Below, piece by piece: positions 1 through 4,680 of a stretch of 5,777 nucleotides of DNA (positions within the stretch are counted from its first letter, which is position 1; each line of letters begins with the position of its first letter). The translations under genes were made by a program, and so were the position numbers. The notes under the pieces are model-generated. The model searched no databases. It saw nothing but the letters and a program-made list of their open reading frames with translations, and was not told where the DNA came from. Source of the DNA: Clostridiaceae bacterium (GTDB lineage: Bacteria; Bacillota; Clostridia; DSM-8532); assembly GCA_012842645.1 (NCBI GenBank), contig DUSJ01000017.1, forward strand, positions 1 to 5,777. The letters are read 5' to 3'.

Positions 1-151
1 CACAGGCGCCGCAGTTGGCGCCGGGAAGCATTTCCCTTACCTTCGCTATCCTCTCGTCGACCTTTACCTCGAAAACCTTTGACGCATATGAAAGGCCAAG
101 GCCAAAAACAAGCCCCAGGCCGGAAATAACCGCAATTGGAATCAAAATCAT
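1..151 (-). CDS. rnfB: RnfB, ferredoxin-accepting Fe-S subunit of the Rnf complex (N-terminal 50 codons only)
   Basis: This is the start of RnfB, the subunit that takes electrons from reduced ferredoxin through several Fe-S clusters. The gene runs off the left edge. Visible are an N-terminal membrane anchor of about residues 2-20, rich in Gly and Leu (GLGLVFGLGL at 11-20), then SYASKVFEVKVDERI and MLPGANCGAC at 41-50. The last is the opening of the first cluster-binding motif, with Cys47 and Cys50. It is last in the C-D-G-E-A-B order, 22 nt after the rnfA stop. The start is uncertain. ATG at 151 is used here, with only a weak GGGA ahead of it. An in-frame TTG at 157 has AAAGGA 10 nt upstream, and a GTG lies at 166. 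These choices differ by at most five residues. The family assignment is firm from the membrane anchor, the Cys motif and the operon position; the rest of the protein is not visible. Confidence 0.93.
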   Translation of the reverse strand, partial: MILIPIAVISGLGLVFGLGLSYASKVFEVKVDERIAKVREMLPGANCGAC

Positions 152-173
152 GCTCAATCCCGCCACATCCTTT

Positions 174-755
174 CTAAGAAATGATCAAGCCTGCAAAACC
201 CATAAATGTTATAGACACCAGTGATGCGGCTATAAGCGTTATTGGCATCCCCTTGAATGCCTCGGGGATATCCGCAGTCTCCAGGCGTTCCCTGATCCCG
301 GAGAACAGTATCAGGGCAAGGGTAAAGCCCAGTCCTGCTGCGAAGCCGAACACTACGGACTGTATGAATGTGTAATCGCGTTCAACGAATATCAGCGCTG
401 AACCCAGAACCGCGCAGTTGGTAGTAATGAGCGGCAGGTAAACACCCAGGGCCTTGTAAAGGGCAGGCATGGTCTTTTTCAGAACCGTCTCCACAAACTG
501 TACCAGCGTTGCTATGACCAGGATAAACGCGATGGTTTGAAGATATTCCAGCCCATAAGGTTTTAGCAGGTATTCGTTGGTAAGCCACGTTACAGCCTGG
601 GAGATCACAAGGACGAATGTCACGGCGCCGCTCATGCCCAGTGCGGTGGAGGTTTTCTGGGAAACACCCAGGAACGGGCAAATGCCCAGGAACTTCGTGA
701 GCACGAAATTCTCTACCAATATAGCTCCTATAAGGATTGCAAAAAGCTCTTTCAT
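174..755 (-). CDS. rnfA: RnfA, integral membrane subunit of the ferredoxin:NAD+ oxidoreductase
   Basis: RnfA (193 aa, the usual family length) is one of the two homologous inverted membrane subunits, with RnfE, at the core of the Rnf ion pump. The sequence shows about six hydrophobic segments, near residues 5-24, 39-57, 72-90, 103-122, 130-152 and 172-192. Two conserved Cys motifs are present: GICPFLG with Cys26, and TTNCAVLG with Cys114. In the Rnf and Nqr families these cysteines join the equivalent pair in RnfE to hold an intramembrane 2Fe-2S cluster that carries electrons across the bilayer. Other family signatures are LVENFVLTKFLG and FSGIRERLE. The start codon overlaps the rnfE stop by 4 nt (ATGA), and a GGGGGTG ribosome binding site lies about 8 nt upstream within rnfE, so coupled translation is likely. 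Nothing is missing or unusual in the gene. Confidence 0.97.
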   Translation of the reverse strand: MKELFAILIGAILVENFVLTKFLGICPFLGVSQKTSTALGMSGAVTFVLVISQAVTWLTNEYLLKPYGLEYLQTIAFILVIATLVQFVETVLKKTMPALYKALGVYLPLITTNCAVLGSALIFVERDYTFIQSVVFGFAAGLGFTLALILFSGIRERLETADIPEAFKGMPITLIAASLVSITFMGFAGLIIS

Positions 756-1447
756 ACTGTTTCACCCCCATTTGCCGCATTGGCGCAGCCCTGACATCCT
801 ACAGCACAACATCCGACCTCTTTATCCTCGATCGTCCTGGGATCTTTAACTTTGAAAACCTTATTGAACAGCGCAATCAACAGCCCCATCACCAGGAATC
901 CTCCCGGAGGCAGGATAAAGAAGGTAGCGGGTTCAAACAGGTTAACCGTCACAGGAATCCCCATCCATGTTCCGGAACCAAGAAGTTCACGGACAGAACC
1001 AATGATGGTTATCGCTATCATGAAGCCCGTACCCATGCCTATACCGTCCATGAATGATTCAACCGGCGGGTTCTTTTGGGCAAACATCTCGGCCCGGGCA
1101 AAGATGATGCAGTTAACGACGATAAGGGGAATATATATTCCAAGTTCTTTGTCCAGTTCAGGCAGGAAAGCCGCCATTATCATCTCAACAATGGTCGTAA
1201 ACGATGCGATGACCACGATGAAACATGGAATCCGCACCTTTTCGGGAATTATCTTCCGAAGCAGCGATATAAACAGGTTGGAACCCACCAGTACAAATGT
1301 AGCTGCAAGTCCCATTCCTACACCGTTTTTGGCCAGGGTTGTGATGGCAAGGGACGGACAGTTGCCCAGAAGCAGTCTGAAAGCCGGGTTCTGGTTTATT
1401 ATTCCGTCCAGGAAAATCGATCCGAGCGACTTCTTCTTTTTCTCCAT
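752..1447 (-). CDS. rnfE: RnfE, integral membrane subunit of the Rnf complex, with a Cys-rich C-terminal tail
   Basis: RnfE (231 aa) is the membrane partner of RnfA. It carries the family motifs FLDGIINQNPAF (12-23), LGNCPSLA with Cys30, and VNCIIFARAE with Cys113. These are the cysteines expected to share the intramembrane 2Fe-2S cluster with RnfA. Further signatures are MDGIGMGTGF (133-142) and SVRELLGSG. About six hydrophobic segments span residues 23-198. The ATG at 1447 is chosen because AGGAGG lies 8 nt upstream and the rnfG stop is 1 nt before it. A longer reading from 1489 would add 14 residues, overlap rnfG and lack a ribosome binding site. Oddly, after the last membrane segment the protein ends in a soluble tail with four cysteines (Cys213, Cys214, Cys218, Cys221, pattern CC-x3-C-x2-C) followed by Asn/Gly-rich residues. 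The core fold does not need this tail, which could bind metal or a cluster. Confidence 0.96.
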   Translation of the reverse strand: MEKKKKSLGSIFLDGIINQNPAFRLLLGNCPSLAITTLAKNGVGMGLAATFVLVGSNLFISLLRKIIPEKVRIPCFIVVIASFTTIVEMIMAAFLPELDKELGIYIPLIVVNCIIFARAEMFAQKNPPVESFMDGIGMGTGFMIAITIIGSVRELLGSGTWMGIPVTVNLFEPATFFILPPGGFLVMGLLIALFNKVFKVKDPRTIEDKEVGCCAVGCQGCANAANGGETV

Positions 1448-1448
1448 T

Positions 1449-2051
1449 TCAATTACCTCCTGACATAGAACGTACCAGTGCAACCGCATCAGCCACGCCG
1501 TTGGTTATTGCCCTTGATGTGACAGTAGCGCCGCTTATGGCCTGGATCTCGTTATCGGAACGGGGAGCAACTTTTACAACAGAAAACTCCTTTTCAGGAA
1601 CAGGTCCAAGGAACTGGTCCCTGAATCCCGGTTCCGCTCCTTTCGCGCCCAGTCCCGGGGTTTCGCTGTGACTTGTCAGTACGACTCCGGTAATATTCAT
1701 GGAATTGTCTATACCGACAAGCATTTTAATCTCTCCGCCATAGCCGCGCGTGGAGACTTCAACTACATGGCCGACAGGCTGGCCGTCCTTCAGGGCTTCA
1801 TATATCTTCGCGATCCTTTCGCTGACATTGTAGCCTTTCGTCTTTAATTCTTCCGGGCCAACACCCTCTGAGAATTCCCGGGCATCGGCAAAAACATTTT
1901 TAAGACTTTCCTGGTGGGCAATACGTTCGTTTTCATCGATAATGGGCTTTGTTACGCCATTCACGAAAGCGAGCGCGCCCGAAAAGAAAACGCATATTAT
2001 GCATAAGATCAACGCAGGTTTGATTATCTCCCTGAAAATTCCTTTAGACAT
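1449..2051 (-). CDS. rnfG: RnfG, FMN-carrying membrane-anchored subunit of the Rnf complex
   Basis: RnfG (200 aa) has one N-terminal membrane helix, about residues 12-32, followed by an extracytoplasmic FMN-binding domain. The covalent flavin attachment motif SGATVTSR is at 173-180. By analogy with characterised RnfG and NqrC, Thr176 would carry FMN through a phosphoester bond. The upstream family signature HSETPGLG is at 128-135. In the complex RnfG relays electrons on the outer face together with RnfD. The ATG at 2051 is chosen because GGAGGTG sits with 8 nt spacing before it and the encoded start MSKGIFREIIKPA runs directly into the membrane helix. An earlier ATG at 2093 would overlap rnfD by 50 nt. 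The real start overlaps the rnfD stop by 8 nt, and the stop codon lies 1 nt before rnfE. Its own 3' end provides the rnfE ribosome binding site. Confidence 0.96.
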   Translation of the reverse strand: MSKGIFREIIKPALILCIICVFFSGALAFVNGVTKPIIDENERIAHQESLKNVFADAREFSEGVGPEELKTKGYNVSERIAKIYEALKDGQPVGHVVEVSTRGYGGEIKMLVGIDNSMNITGVVLTSHSETPGLGAKGAEPGFRDQFLGPVPEKEFSVVKVAPRSDNEIQAISGATVTSRAITNGVADAVALVRSMSGGN

Positions 2052-2997
2052 TCGCCGCACCTCCGAATCTTCCGGGCTTTGTAAAGCGGTCAATTATCGG
2101 AACAGCCACATTCATGAGGAGAATGGCATATGAGACGCCTTCAGGCATGTTGGTGTACATCCTGAACAGTATGGTAAGGATACCGCATCCCGCTGCATAG
2201 ATCACCATTCCTTTTACAGTCATGGGGCTGGTGGTGTAATCGGTCGCCATAAAAATGGCTCCTATCATCAGTCCTCCGGCAAGTACATGGAACAGGGGGT
2301 TGCCCGTAAGCAAGCCATCGCGCCCCAGTATCCAGGCGAACAGTCCGGCGGTTCCTATGTATACCACCGGGATATGCCATGTTATGACTCCGCGGGCAAG
2401 GAGATAAATGCCGCCTATTATCAGCGCAAGGGCAGACGTTTCTCCCGTCGAACCTCCAATGTTGCCGATGAACATGTCGATAAGATCCGGAAGCTGTCCT
2501 CCTTCTTTCAGCGCGCCCAGAGGGGTTGCAAATGATACCGCGTCTGCAGCGGCATAGGTCGATGGCTGTGTCCATGTTGTCATCCTTGTGCCGTATGAGA
2601 TTACCAGAAATGCACGGGCAGCCAGCGCCGGATTAAGGAAATTCTGTCCGATCCCGCCAAAAAGCTGCTTAACAATGACTATGGCGAAAAACGAGCCTAT
2701 TATAGCCATCCACAAAGGAAGTTCCGGCGGCAGGTTCAATGCCAGGAGCAGTCCTGTTACAACGGCGCTCAGGTCGCCAATTGTATTGCTCCTTTTCAGC
2801 GCTTTGCGTGTCAGGTACTCGAACAGCACGCAGGATGCAACCGTAACAGCTATCAGGAGAGCAGCCCTCAGTCCGAAGAAATATATGCCTGCGGCGGAAG
2901 CCGGAATAAGCGCAATTATTACATCCAGCATCAGCCTTCGGGTCGTGACCCCGCTTCTTATATGCGGGGATGAGCTAACGTTGATAAGATTATCCAA
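2044..2997 (-). CDS. rnfD: RnfD, FMN-carrying integral membrane subunit of the Rnf complex; probable TTG start
   Basis: RnfD is the RnfD/NqrB-type subunit, a polytopic membrane protein with a covalently bound FMN. Numbered from the ATG at 3018, the signatures are VSSSPHIRS (14-22), QLFGGIGQNFLNPALAARAF (118-137) and GGSTGETSALALIIGG (188-203). Thr194 in the last is the expected FMN attachment residue, though here the motif reads GETS rather than the proteobacterial SGAT. DYTTSPMT follows at 260-267. About nine to ten hydrophobic segments are visible. The TTG at 2997 (317 aa) is preferred because AAGGGGG lies 8 nt upstream, the same spacing as its operon neighbours, and because the protein would then begin MDNLINVSSSPH, like family members. 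The alternative ATG at 3018 adds seven residues and has no ribosome binding site. The gene follows rnfC after about 30 nt and overlaps rnfG by 8 nt. Confidence 0.95.
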   Translation of the reverse strand: MDNLINVSSSPHIRSGVTTRRLMLDVIIALIPASAAGIYFFGLRAALLIAVTVASCVLFEYLTRKALKRSNTIGDLSAVVTGLLLALNLPPELPLWMAIIGSFFAIVIVKQLFGGIGQNFLNPALAARAFLVISYGTRMTTWTQPSTYAAADAVSFATPLGALKEGGQLPDLIDMFIGNIGGSTGETSALALIIGGIYLLARGVITWHIPVVYIGTAGLFAWILGRDGLLTGNPLFHVLAGGLMIGAIFMATDYTTSPMTVKGMVIYAAGCGILTILFRMYTNMPEGVSYAILLMNVAVPIIDRFTKPGRFGGAANV

Positions 2998-3003
2998 AAC
3001 ATA

Positions 3004-3012
3004 TTCCCCCTT
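3004..3012 (-). promoter_or_regulatory. Ribosome binding site that decides the rnfD start
   Basis: Reading leftward, AAGGGGGAA precedes the TTG at 2997 with an 8-nt gap after the G run. It lies downstream of the alternative ATG at 3018, so it cannot serve that codon. The same gap is seen before rnfC, rnfG and rnfE, which supports initiation at TTG. Confidence 0.6.
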
Positions 3013-3030
3013 GTCCATGTATCGATAAGG

Positions 3031-4338
3031 TCATTTCTTGGCTTTCCTTCTTACAATGTCTTTGCCCAGGCGGATCGACTGAACGATAAGCCGTTTCGAC
3101 GGGCATGTATATACGCAGCAGCCGCACTCTATGCAGTCTGTTATATTGACGCTTTCCAGGCCGTCATACATACGTGCCCTGACAAGTCTGTCGATCTCAA
3201 AGGGCAGGAGGTTCATGGGGCAAGCCCTGACACACCTTCCGCACCTGATGCAAGGATACTCGTCAGGAATGCTCCCATCCCTGGAGTCAAAAGCCAATAT
3301 GGCATTGGTATACTTCATGACGGGCAAATCATCCGAATACAACGAAACACCCATCATCGGCCCGCCCATGATCAGCTTTCCCGGTTCGGAAGAATAACCT
3401 CCGCATGAACCGATAACGTCCTTTATTGGTGTGCCAATAAGGACCAATACATTTCCCGGGTTTCTCACGGCCGACCCGTCAACGGTAACGCGCTTCTGGA
3501 TCAAGGGCATCCCTGTTCTCAAATATCCGGCTATGAAAGCTACACTGGCGACATTCATCACCAGGCAGGATACATCATGGGGCAGTTTGCCGGGAGGAAC
3601 TTCCCGGCCCGTTAACGCCTTTATAAGCATTTTCTCTGCGCCCTGGGGATAACGGGACTTAAGTCTGGCGACGGTGATATTGCTGAAACCATTTGCGGCT
3701 TCGCTCAGCTTCTTTATCGCTTCGGGCTTGTTGTCCTCTATACCGATAATGGCCCGGGGTATGCCTGTCCATTTGAGCACATGGTTTATGCCCTCGAAAA
3801 TATCGGCCGTATTCTCCAGGCACTCACGGTAGTCCGAGGTAATATAGGGCTCACACTCGGCGGCATTGATTATCAAAGTATCTATTTTCACACCTTTGGG
3901 AGGATTGAGCTTTACGTGGGCAGGAAAACCCGCTCCCCCGAGGCCTGTAAGTCCTGAATCCCTGACTGCCCTGATAAAAGACTCCCTGCTGTCCACGACA
4001 GGCGGCGCAATATCTTCGGAAACCGCCTGAAGACCGTCTGGCTTGATCTCAACGCATACCACAGGCCTGCTTCCGGAGATGATCCTCTCTTCCACGGCAG
4101 TTACAGTGCCAGACACGCTTGAATGGATCGGAGCGGAAACAAAAGCATCTGTATTGCCTATAACCTGTCCGACTTTAACGTAGTCGCCTTTTTTAACCAG
4201 GGCCTGGCATGGTGCTCCAATGTGCTGAACCATGGGAATGATGATTTTTTCGCGAACACCAATACTGACCGACGGGCAGTTCATGGTGTTTTTTGAATGA
4301 GGAGGATGAACACCGCCTTTGAAATTATGTATTTTCAT
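3031..4338 (-). CDS. rnfC: RnfC, NADH-side flavin and Fe-S subunit of the Rnf complex
   Basis: RnfC (435 aa, typical of clostridial RnfC without the long proteobacterial tail) is the cytoplasmic subunit where NAD+ is reduced. In order it shows the N-terminal KGGVHPP motif (8-13), a barrel-like region with APIHSSVSGTV (69-79), and the NuoF-like nucleotide/FMN loop GLGGAGFPAHVKL (132-144). NAAECEPYITSDYR (158-171) follows, then MGGPMMGV (324-331). Two ferredoxin-type 4Fe-4S motifs are complete: Cys363-x2-Cys366-x2-Cys369-x3-Cys373 and Cys402-x2-Cys405-x2-Cys408-x3-Cys412. The C-terminus is basic (IVRRKAKK). The ATG at 4338 has GGAG with an 8-nt gap upstream and gives the expected N-terminal motif. 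It is the first gene of the operon, directly behind the AT-rich divergent region. No key residue appears to be missing. Confidence 0.97.
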   Translation of the reverse strand: MKIHNFKGGVHPPHSKNTMNCPSVSIGVREKIIIPMVQHIGAPCQALVKKGDYVKVGQVIGNTDAFVSAPIHSSVSGTVTAVEERIISGSRPVVCVEIKPDGLQAVSEDIAPPVVDSRESFIRAVRDSGLTGLGGAGFPAHVKLNPPKGVKIDTLIINAAECEPYITSDYRECLENTADIFEGINHVLKWTGIPRAIIGIEDNKPEAIKKLSEAANGFSNITVARLKSRYPQGAEKMLIKALTGREVPPGKLPHDVSCLVMNVASVAFIAGYLRTGMPLIQKRVTVDGSAVRNPGNVLVLIGTPIKDVIGSCGGYSSEPGKLIMGGPMMGVSLYSDDLPVMKYTNAILAFDSRDGSIPDEYPCIRCGRCVRACPMNLLPFEIDRLVRARMYDGLESVNITDCIECGCCVYTCPSKRLIVQSIRLGKDIVRRKAKK

Positions 4339-4346
4339 TTCACCAA

Positions 4347-4350
4347 CTCC
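4347..4350 (-). promoter_or_regulatory. Ribosome binding site of rnfC
   Basis: Reading leftward, GGAG precedes the rnfC ATG with an 8-nt gap. It is a moderate site with no competing start nearby, and it supports the ATG at 4338. Confidence 0.7.
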
Positions 4351-4383
4351 AGTAAGAAATAGTAAATCGTTATTTCAAGCAAT

Positions 4384-4404
4384 AAAAAAACTCATCGTTT
4401 TTTT
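4384..4404. repeat. Perfect A/T-tract inverted repeat in the predicted rnf leader
   Basis: Seven A plus C, a 5-nt centre (TCATC), then G plus seven T form a perfect 8-bp inverted repeat. It lies just downstream of the predicted rnf transcription start. The stem is almost all A-T pairs, so a stable RNA hairpin is doubtful. It may be a by-product of homopolymer tracts in AT-rich intergenic DNA; no function is assigned. Confidence 0.35.
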
Positions 4405-4415
4405 GACCCTTAAAT

Positions 4416-4444
4416 ATAATAACACAGCAGCAGGTTTTTTTAAA
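4416..4444 (-). promoter_or_regulatory. Candidate sigma-A-type promoter of the rnf operon
   Basis: Reading leftward, a weak -35 TTTAAA (4444-4439, 4 of 6 to consensus) is followed after 17 bp by -10 TATTAT (4421-4416, 5 of 6). Transcription would begin near 4409, giving a leader of about 70 nt before rnfC. An overlapping TATATT could serve as -10 instead, at poorer spacing. In such AT-rich DNA chance matches are common, so this is only the best candidate seen by eye. Confidence 0.4.
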
Positions 4445-4491
4445 GCAAAAACATTGTTAAAAAAGCTACATTCAAAGGTTCTGGCGTTTTC

Positions 4492-4514
4492 ATAATGTAT
4501 TAAGTATACATTAT
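4492..4514. promoter_or_regulatory. Palindrome with 9-bp arms, candidate operator
   Basis: ATAATGTAT (4492-4500) and ATACATTAT (4506-4514) are perfect reverse complements separated by TAAGT. The 23-bp site lies between the two divergent candidate promoters, about 48 bp upstream of the rightward -35 and about 50 bp upstream of the leftward one. The symmetry and length fit a binding site for a dimeric regulator. No poly-T tract follows to make it a terminator. The regulator cannot be named from sequence. Confidence 0.45.
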
Positions 4515-4558
4515 TGCATGACATGGCATTTGATTTTTTTAGCGGCAACATTTCCGGC

Positions 4559-4587
4559 TTGTAAAATAGTAGATTTTATTATATTAT
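4559..4587 (+). promoter_or_regulatory. Candidate sigma-A-type promoter of the rightward carboxyltransferase gene
   Basis: TTGTAA (4559-4564, 4 of 6 to the -35 consensus) and TATTAT (4582-4587, 5 of 6 to -10) are separated by 17 bp. Transcription would start near 4594, giving a leader of about 87 nt. The start would fall inside the tandem palindromes that follow immediately. A TATAAA at 4638-4643 is an alternative -10 but lacks a convincing -35 at the right distance. Confidence 0.42.
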
Positions 4588-4592
4588 TATGT

Positions 4593-4628
4593 TTGATATT
4601 TTTTTATCAAATGATATTTTTTTATCAA
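4593..4628. promoter_or_regulatory. Two tandem 18-bp palindromes, candidate double operator
   Basis: TTGATATTTTTTTATCAA (4593-4610) is followed without a gap by ATGATATTTTTTTATCAA (4611-4628); the two copies differ only at the first base. Each copy is itself a dyad. The first has arms TTTGATA and TATCAAA around six T (4592-4611), and the second has TGATA and TATCA around six T. The pair begins 5 bp after the candidate -10 and covers the predicted transcription start, a common place for repressor operators. The TTG-to-CAA ends and 18-bp size recall Rex sites (TTGTTAA-N4-TTAACAA), with 11 of 14 defined positions matching in copy one. The half-sites TTGAT/ATCAA also recall FNR boxes, but their spacing is 8 instead of 4. 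The regulator is not established. Confidence 0.55.
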
Positions 4629-4650
4629 TTGTCTGAATATAAATACATTC

Positions 4651-4665
4651 CATATCCTGGATATG
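4651..4665. promoter_or_regulatory. Perfect 15-bp dyad just before the ribosome binding site
   Basis: CATATCC and GGATATG flank a single T. In RNA it could fold as a 6-bp stem (CATATC/GATATG) with a CTG loop ending at the base before the AAAGGAGAG ribosome binding site. It could instead be a short DNA operator. It also contains the in-frame ATG at 4663, which makes that codon a less likely start. Confidence 0.4.
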
Positions 4666-4674
4666 AAAGGAGAG
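4666..4674 (+). promoter_or_regulatory. Ribosome binding site that decides the GTG start
   Basis: AAAGGAGAG contains AGGAG (4668-4672) with an 8-nt gap to GTG at 4681. The in-frame ATG at 4663 lies upstream of this site and has no Shine-Dalgarno sequence of its own, so GTG is the better start. Confidence 0.8.
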
Positions 4675-4680
4675 ACATCA

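Noticed and set aside
852..1463. Rightward open frame of 203 codons opposite rnfE, with similar long frames opposite rnfD and rnfC.
   Set aside because: These are antisense shadows of conserved rnf genes. They have no convincing start context, and their Ser/Thr/Pro/Ile-rich products are typical of reverse-strand readings of membrane-protein codons.
2141..2575. Leftward open frame of 144 codons within rnfD in a different frame.
   Set aside because: It lies wholly inside rnfD, whose own frame carries the FMN motif and membrane segments. Its Arg/Cys/His-rich product is typical of a shifted frame.
4384..4404. Inverted repeat with a T run as a possible terminator between the divergent genes.
   Set aside because: The stem is seven A-T pairs and one G-C pair, too weak for an intrinsic terminator. 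No gene ends nearby, since both flanking genes start here.
4454..4471. Possible Rex site upstream of the rnf promoter: a perfect TTGTTAA half-site at 4454-4460.
   Set aside because: The expected second half TTAACAA is replaced by GCTACAT, matching only 3 of 7, so there is no dyad. A single 7-bp AT-rich half-site is expected by chance.
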